Positions 44,930 to 56,325 of a stretch of DNA of 64,000 nt are shown piece after piece; within the stretch, counting starts at the first letter, position 1; each line of letters starts with the position of its first letter. The notes below the pieces were generated by a model. That model was not told the DNA's origin, searched no databases, and was given only the letters and a program-made list of their open reading frames with translations. Location: contig OX637295.1 of the NCBI GenBank assembly GCA_951799445.1, forward strand, positions 15,314,001 through 15,378,000. Reading direction: 5' to 3'. Both the position numbers and the translations under genes were made by a program. The stretch is from Pseudisothecium myosuroides. Lineage: Eukaryota; Streptophyta; Bryopsida; Hypnales; Lembophyllaceae.

Positions 44930-46845
44930 TCAGCTCTGAGTGAGCATGTTCCTCAACGCTCTGATAATCAAAGTCGAAGAAGATTGTATCTCTGATATTC
45001 TCTGCGACAGTACCTGTGACTGCAACAACAAATAACATGGAGCACTTCATTGGATCCAGGGGTGCCTATATGCCACTCCGAAAAATTAGCACCTATTACG
45101 GATCGATCCCGACTCAAATCACTCGCAATTGATCGGTAACCTCTGCACCTTCATTTTATTAATTCTAATGAGCTTGAGGGAGCTAAAAATCTTCATATCA
45201 GATAAACCCCACCACCCACCCATCTTAGCTCCCTCTTCCAGCTATTAGGCAAAACTAACAGTTCCAGGCATGCTTCTCAGAAAGTCCTCATGCGTCGAAC
45301 ACTTGAAGGGGCAAACGTAATTTAGGCCCAGATGTCATCTCATGGTGGCAGAATGGATGGTCGCACAAGCAAACCGACCTGATTCACTAAATATAACACC
45401 CTTAAATCAAATGCAAGTGATATCACAATATAATAACTCTCCAAATGCATGTGATGCCAATCATTAGTCATTCAAATCGGCGGCATACCTTAGAGCAAGT
45501 GACGACGCATTGTACGTACCCATTCCCCACTCTAAATAGTGAACACTGTGTCACGTCAAACCCCAACGACTGCACAGCTTGAAGCAGAGCGCTCTGGAAA
45601 TTTGGACGAGGCTTGTTCCACACCACCTCCATGACAACCTCCTCCTCTCCTATGTGCACGTGAATGGCGCTTAAGGTGCCAGCACTAGTAACAAGTACAG
45701 CATCAGCTCGCACCACGACGCCATCGGAAGAAGCAGCGGTCGTCGTCCAATTCTCGGGCGACGACCGCTGCTTCGTCGCGATGCGTTGCGAAGGGTTGAC
45801 AGCAGCTGCTAATGCTCCACGAAGAGGAGCTAAGGACCTCATTTTCTTGCACCATGGTGACTGGTTGTAAGACGCCATTAACTTCAAATCAGCACGACGA
45901 TTCAGAAGTTGGCCTTTTTTCTGTTGCAGAGCTCTCACAAACGAGATTGCGTCCTCCACCACCACTGCCCTCTCCCTCTGCCACCCCAAAACTCTGTTTG
46001 TTCAGATAAATAACATCGCACGTCGACAATAGACACGTACATTTGGCGACGTTTTCTGAAATGTACTATTGGTTAAGGTGCTAGCGAGAACTCAACTGCA
46101 TCTCCTAGCTTGTGGTCAGACATGTTCCAATGTTTTAAGCCACTGCAAAACATATATTGACGTTCTATAGGCAACGTCAATGTGAGCTAGATTAGTGAGG
46201 AAAGAACTATACTTTCGGCGCTGGAGGCAACAGAGACTCCAGAATCGAATACTTGGCAGACATGTCGTCTCTCCTCTGCCGCTCCCGAATGATGTGCTCC
46301 GCTGTCGTAGGCATCCGATTCGCCTTTGATTTCGGCCCCGCTGCATCAAGTCCTACTTCTTCTGGACTCTTCTTCTTCTTGGGAGTACACTTCGGCTTGA
46401 CCGTTCCGCTACCACGTGATCTTTTCGGCTTCACCACTGGAGGAGTATTCGGTGCGGAAGACATGGGCGTCGTAGGAGCTGGAATTTCAAACCCTCTGGT
46501 TCCTGTGTGTACAGAACAAGGCTTGCTGTTCACCGCCAAGGGATTTCGAATGCTAGCGGGGGCTTGAATCGCAGAGGTCATTACTGGGATGGTCCTACTG
46601 CTATGAGAAGGCAAGAGTGGAATTGACACAGGATTCGGAGGCGAAAGAGATAATGATAAAGGGTTCGGGTGGGAAGCAGGCGCCGCTTGCTCGGGGCCCA
46701 AGTTTATCTCCGGAAGCTCAATGTCGACCAACATGGAATCCAGGCCGGGAATGCTCCCCTCGGAACCCATGACCTCGTTCAGAAAGGTGCCACAGAATGG
46801 GTTTCGCCATTGAAACATTTCCTCCAAGGAATCCACTAGCTCCAT
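44930..46845 (-). CDS. bHLH transcription factor with ACT-like C-terminal domain, three exons
   Basis: Proposed exons on the minus strand are 46845-46213, 45977-45489 and 45019-44930. Introns 46212-45978 and 45488-45020 have GT-AG ends and are phase 0, giving 403 residues. The N-terminus starts MELVDSLEEMFQW and is followed by a Ser-Pro-rich stretch. A Lys/Arg-rich probable nuclear signal (KPKRSRG... PKKKKS) lies at about 138-162. The basic region and helix 1, AEHIIRERQRRDDMSAKYS, start at residue 182. His184, Glu188 and Arg192 form the H-x3-E-x3-R pattern of E-box/G-box binders. The loop and helix 2 cross intron 1 (LLPPAPK then RERAVVVEDAISFV). Residues about 300-374 resemble the ACT-like dimerisation domain of plant bHLH proteins. 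Exon 3 rests on a good pyrimidine-rich acceptor and frame continuity. Without it the frame would end at 45468. The subfamily is not assigned. Confidence 0.85.
45020..45488 (-). other. Intron 2 of the bHLH gene
   Basis: AAG|GTATGC donor and TTGTTGTTGCAG acceptor. The intron contains the stretch homologous to 35870-36090, showing that the ancient duplication included intron sequence and so was DNA-mediated, not a retrocopy. Confidence 0.7.
45978..46212 (-). other. Intron 1 of the bHLH gene
   Basis: GTATAG donor after the codon for Lys211 and GGCAG acceptor before Arg212. It interrupts the loop/helix-2 boundary of the bHLH domain. Joining restores the expected PK-RERAVV pattern, close to the PKRDRATV form common in plant bHLH proteins. 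Confidence 0.85.
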
Positions 46846-47129
46846 GCTGAGAAGACCGCTCTGATCGACTGCTCTAGCTACTACGAAAACACTATCAAAC
46901 GGTTCCTACTGTCAATCGAAGTTTGGTGTTAGCGGTTTCAAACTGCCGTGCCCGCCTCATGCTGGAGATCACAAGGTGGAGGGGATTAACATCTCCGGCC
47001 AACTCCGCAGGTAATACTTCAAAATCGATCCAACCGAAGGACAATCGAAGGAGATAATAGTTTGAAGTCGCTCACTTTCGATTCATTTGCTTTCGGTGGG
47101 ATGTCACTTTTCGAGGTTTTCTCAAAGTG

Positions 47130-47500
47130 CATAATATACAACGATGATTGGAATTCGACACTCGTCCTGGATCAGGCTGTATTGCTTGGCTGCAGCTTTG
47201 GAATGAAAACGGTCGATTAAGTTAGAATGTGAGATTAACTTGCCTATCACTGATTTAAAAACTATTCGACTGTCTATTATTGACTATCACTGGCCGCTGC
47301 TACATTGATAAGTAGTAGTAATTCTGAGACTGAAGTAGTCGCACCATATTGCCTCGAAAGCTTCTAGAACCTGCAACCTCCTCACCTGTTGGAGCCTCTA
47401 GCTTCTGCACACCTTGCAAAAGATTGTCAGTGATTTCAAGGTTTCCATTCATCAAGAATCAAGATTTTTGATTAATGTATGGAGCACTCTATAAAGATGG
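47130..47500 (-). promoter_or_regulatory. Probable promoter/leader block of the bHLH gene, proximal copy
   Basis: Same block as 36930-37440. On the minus strand a TATA-like CTTTATAGAG (47488-47497) precedes AATGGAAACCTTGAAATCAC and CAGGTTCTAGAAGC. The ATG is about 640 bases downstream. Conservation between gene and pseudogene copies supports a pre-duplication regulatory role, not proven. Confidence 0.5.
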
Positions 47501-47714
47501 CAAATTTCGATAGAATGCCAGTATTCTGTATGCTAATTTTTCATTCATTTCCTTCTTTAGCTTTGAAGTATAGGATTAGTATAGATTTTAGAATGCATGC
47601 TCTAAACATAAAAGTGTCAAGTTTGCAGAATATTGTCATTTCAACAAAAATTTGGTTAAATACGTCGAATTTCATGAACAAAAAGAATAAAATAAAACAA
47701 AGAAATCCTTTGCA

Positions 47715-48190
47715 TTGATGATTGGAACTTGATACTCATCCATGCTGCAACTGTAGAATCAAAACGGTGGATCAGGTGAGATTAACTTGCCCATCATTGA
47801 ATTAAAAGCTATAGATTGTTTTTTAGTGCTACTACGTCGTCGATATATAGTATTCAATTTGAGGCAGATGCAATCGCAAAATATGGTCTCCAAGGCTTTT
47901 GGAACCTGCAGTTTCTTCATCTGATGGAGCCTTTAGCTTTTGGACACTTTGCAAGGAATTGTCAACGATCTCAAGGTTTCCATTCTTAACCGAAACCTTT
48001 GATGGATACATGGAGTACTTTATAATGGTGCTACCTATACGTTGATTATCATGATTATCATGGACAAAGGATTAAAATAGAACAAAAAAGTCATATGTAT
48101 CGTACCTTCAGATGTTTACATCAGGTGGGTAGAATTCATTATAGGTCCTCTGAAGATGCAATGTTAGTATCTAGATGAAAAGGTTGCAAT
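47715..48190 (-). promoter_or_regulatory. Second, distal copy of the bHLH upstream block
   Basis: Carries GGTGAGATTAACTTGCC, GGAACCTGCAGTTTCTTC, GGAGCCTTTAGCTTTTGGAC and a cleaner TATA-like ATTATAAAGTACTCC (minus). It lies in tandem with the proximal copy, separated by about 215 bases of AT-rich DNA. It extends farther upstream (GATGTTTACATCAGGTGG...) in parallel with the 37.4-kb copy. Confidence 0.5.
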
Positions 48191-48199
48191 AGAATCAAG

Positions 48200-49150
48200 C
48201 TAGGTTATCTATTTAACATTCAAATGTGTTAAACTTGTTGTGGCAAGTAAATGACTATGTCTTATTACATTGTACGTGTTGTCCAGATGGTCCCTGTAAT
48301 GTTGCGGATATATCTTATTACATTGTGCGTGCCGGCTAGGTTAGTAATGCCTATAATGTCACGGCTAGTGGTCAGAGGAAAACACACCAGACCATCTTGT
48401 TTTGAGGAATAGATGGCTTGTTTGCCCCACCTATGCAACGCAATTATTATACATACCAAGTTACCAACCAATTACAAATCTCTTAGTGTTCAAACTTTAA
48501 AAGTAAAATTTATTTTAGTCATTATTAATCCAATAGGATAATTATAGGAAAAAAAGTGGTTTCAATCAATTGAACTGTGAAAGTGCCAAAGTTGCAGCTT
48601 GACACCATTTTAATAAAATTTGTCATACTCAAATTTATTATTTCAACTCTTATCTCTAATAATTCTTACATACTATATTCAAGTGTCATTATGTGATTTC
48701 ATATGGAGATATAGAATTAGCACCTATTTTTCTTTATGTGGCTAAAAAATCAATCTTATATGATGATGGCTATTAGAAAATTTAGCTTGAATTTGAGTGA
48801 TCCTACCTTAATTCCTAGTTGGTGAATTTTTTATCATGGATAGATTTATAGTTGTCAAACTCTAGTGCATGTAGTCTTTCCAATAACTACTAACTTGCTT
48901 TCATATTAGCTGTAATCAAGAATTTCTTTAGAATTGTTTATATTTGTTCAATTGGAAAGACATGACTACACTCTTCATGCTATAGTTAGTGTTGCTTTCA
49001 AAATAAAGATACTTTGAACTACATGTTTTTCTTGAAGCTGTAATATTTTGCTTTATTAGGATAGCTTAAGCAATAATTATGTTGTAAAGCTAGTATAAAG
49101 TAGAAAATTAGATAAATTTTTCTTCAATATAAAGGCATAGCCTACAATGA
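48200..49150. other. No gene recognised
   Basis: AT-rich. A short internal duplication of CTTATTACATTGT(A/G)CGTG occurs at 48262 and 48314. Confidence 0.45.
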
Positions 49151-49155
49151 TTTGC

Positions 49156-50099
49156 TTAACCCCTAAAGGACCGTTGTCCCTTCGGGGGACAAATGCGTTT
49201 TCAGGCAGGTACCTACAGGCTGAAATTTTCTCCTGATTTTTTGAAACTTTTTTTGGAGATAGAAAAACTGATAAGCTTTGTGGGAATATAATTTTTTTCA
49301 CAATTGGTGCCTGGGAACAAAAGTTATGACCAAATAAGCTCAAAACAGGGGAGGGCGAGCAGCCTAGGCAGCAAAAAAAAAATGGACAAAAATTTGAATT
49401 TTTTTTTTAGTATTTTTTTTCTCATAGATTATATTTTTGCCTATCTGGAAAGCTTTGATTCGTTTCATTTGGATATGTTATGAGAGAGTTATGGACATTC
49501 TTGTTTTTCGGGCAGTTAGAGCATCTTTTTGAAAAAAATAACTTGTACGATTCATTTCTGAATGCAATTTTTCAAATTTTTCAATTTTTTTTTTTTTTGC
49601 ATAATCTGATTTACTTTTTAGAACAATCTCACCATTGGGATTAGTGCATTTTAATTCCATCTAAAATATATGAATATTTTAGATTTTCCTTCTATCTCAT
49701 ACCTACTTCTACTTAGCAATTTTCTAAGAATGATAATTAAGTTTTTTTGAATATTTTTTTTTTCCCTAGACTCTCAACTCAATTCTCCACTATAAAAATT
49801 TAAAGCTCAAAACGTTGTAGTGCAAAAATTTTAATTTAAAAATGTTCAAAGTCAAAAAATCTAGTCTTGCAATGTGCTGAAAAACTTGTTTTTCCCACTT
49901 TAAACGTAGATATCTTGCAATTTGTGCGGTCAAAATTTCTGAAATTTTTTCCACACACTTCCATACTAGTTAGGTGTAAGATCCTATGGTTAGATGTGGA
50001 AAAAAAAACAATTTTCAATTTTTTTTTACTTTTTACTATAGCAATGGCAGTTTTGAGTGTTTTTTGGCAGAAAAAAGGCCTTGGTCCTTTAGGGGTTAA
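49156..50099 (+). mobile_element. piggyBac-like TTAA element PB1, copy B (best preserved ends)
   Basis: TTAA, then CCCCTAAAGGACC at the left and GGTCCTTTAGGGG then TTAA at the right: perfect 13-base terminal inverted repeats with a 4-base TTAA duplication. A subterminal hairpin, GTCCCTTCGGGGGAC, follows the left end. Length is 944 bases. The interior, including GGGCAGTTAGAGCATCTT and TTTCTCATAGATTATATTTT, matches copies A, C and F. No transposase frame. Confidence 0.8.
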
Positions 50100-50869
50100 A
50101 CTCCAATGGCTAGCAATGTTGGGAGAAGACCTTACTATTGCGTGAGATCCATATGATCTATAGAGGAAATCCCCAAAGTAAAGACCAAATAAGCTTGAAC
50201 TCAATTGATTTGCAATAGGAAGACTATTGGGATGCTCTCCTGGATTCTGGTTGGGCAGCTCAGCTAAAGATTTAAATTAGGGCTTAAGAATATCCGCATG
50301 ACGCGGAGTCTATTTGGGCTAAATTTGATAGGATTTGACTTAAATCCATAGTCCTGGCTCATAAGATTGGTATTAGTACTATTTGGAACAAAAAGGGTCT
50401 TCCCTCTTACTCTTTTAGTTAGGTTTTCATTGTTTTTGGTTATGTTGCTCTTATCTCTTCATTGTCCAAACTTCTTGGCTTGGCTTATGTGTATGTTGGT
50501 TACTGGTTCTAATGCAATGGTTCTTTCCATTTGTTCAAAAGATAAATAAAAACAAAAAAACGATTTAATGCTCTTCATAACATTCAGTAGCCTTCAGAGA
50601 GGCTGCTGAATCCTCTCTGGAGTCCTCATCCACATATTTCATCCTCACATAATTAACGTAAGCTTCGGTATCGGGATAGTGACAGTACATTATGGTATGT
50701 TCCATTTTCTTTTCTCAATTTTAGGACTAGACATGCAAATTAATAAATATTTGTAGAGAAAGATGTTGGCCAAATATCCAAAGAGTAATACACTAACGCT
50801 TTGTAAACATTTGCCTTCAATAACTTTATTTGGATTTTTAAGTGAAAAGACAACACTATATATACACCC

Positions 50870-52230
50870 ATAGCTAAGTCAAAAACAATAATTGTGTTAA
50901 AAGTAGAATTTCAGACCTGGTTTAGGCATAGTAAAATAACTTTTCTCAAAAAAGTTTGAACTAAAAGAAGTTGGTAAATGAAGATAAGTTTCACCTCCAG
51001 AAATCCGTTTGGGATTTAAAATCTCCAATAAGAAGTTATGGACAAAGTTCGGAGAGGGGTTGGAATGGATTTTTTTAAATGTTAAAGAAAATGTCAATTC
51101 CAACCCCTCTCCAAAATTTGTCCATAACTTTTCATTGTAGATTCACAATCCCAAACGGGGTTTTGGAGGTGAAACTTATCTTCATTTAACAACTTCTTTT
51201 AGTTCAATTTTTTTTGAGAAAAGTTATTTTACTATGCCTAAATGAGGTCTGAAATTCGACTTTTAACCCCTAAAGGACCATTGTCTATTCAAGGGACAAA
51301 TGGGACTTGGGGCATGTACCTACGGGGGAACAAATTCATACCATTTTTTGAAACTTTTTGTGAATGTGAAGAATTGAGAGAGGTACGTGGTGGGAAAAAA
51401 AAATTGAAATCGGACCTTCAAGTGAGAAGTTCTGCCATTTCTTGGAATGCGTGGAGATAGGGGGTAGCAAAAAAAAATTTGCAAAATTTTGAATTTTTTT
51501 TTAAATATTTTTTTTCTCATAGATTATATTTTTGTCTATTTGGAAAGTTTTGATTCATTTCATTTGACTTTGTTATGAGAAAGTTATGGACATTCTTGTT
51601 TTTCGGGCAGTTAGAGCATCTTCTTGAAAAAAATAACTTGTAGGATTCATTTCTGAATGCAATTTTAGCAATTTAAAAAAAAAAAAATTCTCATGGTTTA
51701 ATTTACTTGCTAGAACAATCTCACCATTGGAATTAGTGTATTTTAATTCCATCTAAAATTTATAAATATTTTAGATTTTCCTTCTATCTCATACCTACTT
51801 CTACTTAACAATTTTTTGAAGAATGATAATTAAGTTTTTTTGAATTTCTTTTTTTTCCTAGACTCTCAACTCGATTCTCCACTAGAAAGATTTAAAGCTC
51901 AAAACTCTGTAGTGCAAAAATTTTAAGTTAAAAAATGTTCAAAGTCAAAAAATCCAGTCCTGCAATGTGCTGAAAAACTTGTTTTTTCCATTTTAAACGC
52001 AAATATCTTGCAATCTGTGCGGTCAAAATTCTGAAATCTTTTCCACACTTTTTAATACTAGTTAGGTGTAAGATCCTACAATTAGATGTGGAAAAAAAAA
52101 CAATCAAATTTTTTTTTTACTCTTTGCTATAGAAATGGCAGTTTTGAGTGTTTTTTGGCAAAAAATAGGTCTTGGTCCTCCAGGAGTTAACACAATTATT
52201 TGTTTTGACTTAACTATGAGTGCTTGAGAA
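50870..52230. mobile_element. Foldback element FB1, copy 2, interrupted by PB1 copy C
   Basis: The left arm begins AGCTAAGTCAAAAACAATAA and contains AATTGTGTTAAAAGTAGAAT. The right arm is its inverse but is split at TTAA (51263) by a 928-base insertion and resumes with CACAATTATTTG at 52191. Central segments (ACAAAGTTCGGAGAGGGG and CCCCTCTCCAAAATTTGT) pair closely. Confidence 0.85.
51263..52190 (+). mobile_element. piggyBac-like TTAA element PB1, copy C, in FB1 arm
   Basis: The left end TTAA CCCCTAAAGGACCA is intact. The right end, TCCTCCAGGAG TTAA, has two or three changes. Interior as in copy B. The insertion interrupts FB1 exactly at a TTAA. The un-interrupted left arm of the same FB1 shows a single TTAA at the mirror position (50897-50900), so the insertion duplicated only TTAA. 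Confidence 0.85.
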
Positions 52231-52341
52231 CCTAGAAATTCTAATTTATTTATCCCACATAGGTTGTTCTACCTCCTACCACTCCATGTATATATATAGC
52301 CTTTCTTTTCCCTTCAAAATTCAAAATACAATTGGTTTTGA

Positions 52342-52536
52342 ATGAATGCAAGCAAATTGGTTCATTATTTGTTAATTTTTATTTTTGTGTTAATTATATA
52401 CCACACCATTCCATCCGGAGGAAGGCAGTCCACCAGTCTGCTACTGAATGTTATGTTGACTGATTCTGGCAGCTTTGAATTGAATTTGCCTTTTCTCTCT
52501 CTCAATAAAATAATAATAATGTCCAGTGGCTTTTAG
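52342..52536 (+). other. Small ORF with signal-peptide-like start, doubtful
   Basis: 64 codons. Residues 7-20 (VHYLLIFIFVLIIY) form a hydrophobic core after a Lys, as in a signal peptide. A TATA-like TATATATATAG lies about 50 bases before the ATG. However the region is part of the repeat that also flanks FB1 at 53.7 kb, where no corresponding frame is conserved. Probably not a gene. Confidence 0.15.
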
Positions 52537-53139
52537 GAAAACGAAGAGGGGATAACTAAAAGATCTATCCCTTTCTACTGTGCAATCTTCACATCATAAT
52601 AACATTCCTTGACTGTTGTAATGGAAAAACGAAAGGGGCATATGGATGGAACAAGCAGAGCTGAGTGAGGTGAAATGAGGGAAATGAAGATTTCAACTCT
52701 CGTAGAAATTCAATGATTGGGATGCAAGGATGGAGTTGAGGAAAGGCATCAGTGACTCATTTTGCTCACCAATACTTTTGCTCTTTTAAAAAAAATTTAA
52801 AACAACTGGTTGTCCATTTACAATTAAGTTTGTGTCTGTCCATGGCTAGCAGGGATACACCTCTGATCAGATAACTAAAGTATATGTACACTTGGTGTTT
52901 GATATCAGTGGTCATAAAATTGTAATACCTCTGACAAAGATGGAGAGGTGCAGGTTTTAAGGAAATACTTTTTTTAAGTTGGTTTGGGATTGGTTCGACA
53001 TAATCAGGTTCATCTTAAGTTATGAGTAATTCAGACCTGCGGCATAAGTAGTCATCACAAAGTTTACATGTTCCTCACCGATGTCCTCATCCACATCATA
53101 GAGAATAAAGTAAGCTTCAATACCGAAGTCATTTTTCAT

Positions 53140-53290
53140 TGAAAATGAAATCAATGACAAAGTGAAGAGGAAACTTCATTGACAATTGTGGGAATGAAGG
53201 GTGGGACGCCTTTTTTATAAGGAATTTCATTTTCCATCATGAATCTTCTAAGGGTATGGGGTAAATGTGAAGATGAGAGCTTGACCACTC
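53140..53290 (-). repeat. Dispersed repeat X, copy 4
   Basis: Inverse orientation, with AACTTCATTGACAATTGTG, TTTTTTATAAGGAATTTCA and GACCACTCATTGTCAAAAC. It directly abuts FB1 copy 3, as copy 1 abuts FB1 copy 1. Confidence 0.6.
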
Positions 53291-53715
53291 ATTGTCAAAA
53301 CGCAGGAATTGCATTAAAAGTATAATTTCAGACCTCATTTAGGTATATTAGAATAATTTTTTCAAAAAACTTTGAACTAAGAAAAGGTGGGAAATCAAGT
53401 TAAATTTCATCTCCAAAAATCCGTTTGATATTTCAAGCCTCTAATAATGAGTTATGGACAAAATTCAGAAAGCATGTTTGAAAATGTAAAAAAAAATGTC
53501 CCTTCAAACCAAAATTCTGAAATTTGTTCATAACTTTTGATTGGAGGCTTAAAAATGCCAAACGGATTTCTGGAGATGAAATTTTACTTGATTTCCCACC
53601 TTTTCTTAGTTCAAAGTTTTTTGAGAAAAGCTATTCTAATATGCCTAAATGAGGTCTGAAATTCTACTTTTAATGCAATTTCCATTTTTGACTTAACTAT
53701 GAGCGGTTGAGCTCC
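53280..53715. mobile_element. Foldback element FB1, copy 3, uninterrupted
   Basis: GGAATTGCATTAAAAGTA on the left pairs with TACTTTTAATGCAATTTCC on the right. Inner segments AACTTTGAACTAAGAAAAGG and CCTTTTCTTAGTTCAAAGTT also pair. The right arm has a single TTAA at the position where copy 2 carries PB1, so it is a second empty-site reference. Confidence 0.85.
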
Positions 53716-54116
53716 TACTAATTCCAAATTACATATCCCACATTCTTTGTTCTACCTCCTACCACCCCATATGCATATAAAGAGCTTGTCTTCTTAGACA
53801 GTAAAGCGAATAATGAATGCCTTTTGATGCAAGTGAGGTAGTTCATTGAATTTGTTTTGGCGGTGTTATGTATATGCCCAAATTTCCTTGCATTATGAAA
53901 CACCGCAAGTAGTGCTCAAGAATCTACAAAATTGGATGATTCTGCAATGTCAGAGAGTTATGAGTAAGTCTCGTAAACACCGCTCTAATAACCCTTGCCA
54001 GATCTGCAGCCACGTAGGTTCAGTAGTTACGAAAGAACGTTGGTCTGAACACCCACCAAAATAATCACCTAACATCACTGCAAAGAACGCTTCCTAAGTC
54101 CAAGTGTGCACATACC

Positions 54117-55096
54117 TTAACCCTTCATCGCCGAAGGGGACATAAAGTGTCCTCACACACTGTAACAGTCCAATTTGAAGTGCTCTAACTTTTGCATCTG
54201 ATGTCCAAATTTAATAAAAACTTCTTGTAAAAGTTGCGCATACTAGTCTAGTTTGTGTGGTAAAATTTTCAGATCAATCCAAGACGAATTGAGTTTGTGA
54301 AAGCCATTCGAAGTTCACAGGTTCAATTTGAGTTTAGCACACTGCATTGTCAAGAGTGCAACTTTGGGGGCTTGTATCTTTTTCATCAAATGTTCATTTT
54401 CAATAAAATTTGTTGGGTTTTGTTCCCTTTAATCTCTAGTTATTGAGGTAAAATTTTCATGTCAATCCAAGCACTTTTGAATGTTTGAGAGCAATTCGAA
54501 GTTCAAAATCCAAACATTTTTGTATTATAGTGAACTTCGGCGGCTCATAATTTCTTCATACATGGTTCATTTTCAATAATTTTTGTTGTAAAAGTTGCGC
54601 ATACTAGTCTAGTTTTTGTGGTTAAAATTTCATATTGATCCAAGAAGTTATGAGTGACTGAGAAGCATTTTAGTAGGAGGTTCAGCTATAGATGTGATTT
54701 TTTGCTACTTTTTTCACTGTTTTTTAACATTTCAAATCCATTTTGCAAACACAATGAGTCATTTGAATGATATTTTTTTTCACCAAAGAGTTTACATTCT
54801 GTTTTTGAATCACTTGGAAATTTGATGTTTTTTTCATTTGAGTAGGTTTACAAATTGAATTTCACCTCCAAATGTGTTTTTAAGAAAATTTCAGCACCTT
54901 TTTCCAACACTAAAACATTATAATCTTTCAATCTATACAATCAAATGACCCCAAATTTGTTCCACACCATCTACAACATGCACACAACAAGATTGTATGG
55001 TTGAGATTTTCATACCTTACTGAAATTTAGACTTTTCACGCTTGCAAAGGCAGGATGCTTTTAAGCATGTTTGGACCTTTGGCGATGAAGGGTTAA
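54117..55096. mobile_element. piggyBac-like TTAA element PB2 (copy D)
   Basis: TTAA CCCTTCATCGCC at the left and GGCGATGAAGGG TTAA at the right give perfect 12-base inverted ends plus TTAA. As in PB1, a subterminal hairpin-like GGGGAC...GTGTCC follows the left end. The 980-base interior is unrelated to PB1 and contains an internal duplication of GCGCATACTAGTCTAGTTT (54236 and 54596). No transposase frame. Confidence 0.75.
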
Positions 55097-55462
55097 GTTA
55101 CTGAGTGTTTTCACGATACCCCCGTTTGTGCTGATGTGCACAGAGCCAGAAATATCCGGAAATATCCAGAAATAACTTATGGCATGAATTTGTCCTTCTG
55201 AGTCTGTGGTTGGAACTGGGTCCACTGGGGGACTCCGGGACTTTCAGTTGACTGAAATGGAGTACATAACCTTCAGAAGAGCATGGCAGTGGAAGTTCTC
55301 CGAGGTAAGAGAATAGAAGGCAGAATATCCCAAAAGTGACTCCAGCCCATTTGAAAGCCTTGGGATGCATCCAATTGCACTTCTTGTCATCCTCTGCCTG
55401 CAATGGAAAAATACAGTAAGGAATATGAATAAGTGAAAAAATACACCATAAGAAATTGGAGC

Positions 55463-56325
55463 TTAATCCCTAAAGGACTTGATCCATTGTGAAATGGTCA
55501 AACATCATGTCTGAGCTAAATTTTGCCTTTCAAATTGTGTTCAAAAAACAATTTTATATTTTCATTACTTGAAACTATGAATGGTCTATCATTGAGAAAA
55601 TTTTCAATTTGTTTCATGAAAAATTGTAATTGTTATCATTTTTAGAGGAAAAATTGAACATAAATATGTTAAAATAGCAGAAGAAATCCAAATTACTTGA
55701 AATTTTCTCAAGAGGTATAGGTAGCATTGGAGATTAGCGTGAAAAAATTTCAATTGGTTATTTTATTTTTTACACCCAAAACAGCCACAACAAAGACCTT
55801 GAAGTCAAATTCAACTACCAAATCAAGTTTACCCATTTATTTAATTGATGTATAAAATTTTGATATTTTTATTAGTAGACACATTCATTTTCTATAGATG
55901 ATGTTTTTTTCAGTAAATTCCATGGAAAAATCAAATTATTGTGATTTTTTAAAGTTGAAGGTAGAAATAAAATCATGTCAATTAGAATATATATTAGAAT
56001 GATCTATAAATTTTATCATAAATGAAGAGTAGAATGAGAATTATAATTTTGTAATCTAAAGTTAAAATACAATTTAAGAATAGAGAATATGAATGAAAAA
56101 CACACCATTCTATGTTATTTGGATTCTAACACTTGGAGCTTTCAATTGCAATAATTCTTTCAATTTTTGACATTTTTCAAGATTTTCAAATGGAATAAAA
56201 ACAAAACTTGTCAAGCTTCATTTTCTTAGTTTAAAAGACATACCAAAAATGGATATTTTGAAAGTTACAATCAAGGTTGACTAAGGCGCATCCAATTTTT
56301 GGATGCATGGACCTTAAAGGGTTAA
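55463..56325. mobile_element. piggyBac-like TTAA element PB3 (copy E)
   Basis: TTAA TCCCTAAAGGAC at the left and GGACCTTAAAGGG TTAA at the right. The ends resemble PB1 but the 863-base interior is different. The right TTAA (56322-56325) is also the left TTAA of copy F. Confidence 0.65.

Noticed and set aside
45664..46567. Plus-strand open frames antisense to the bHLH exons
   Set aside because: They are shadows of the minus-strand coding exons, which carry the recognisable domain.
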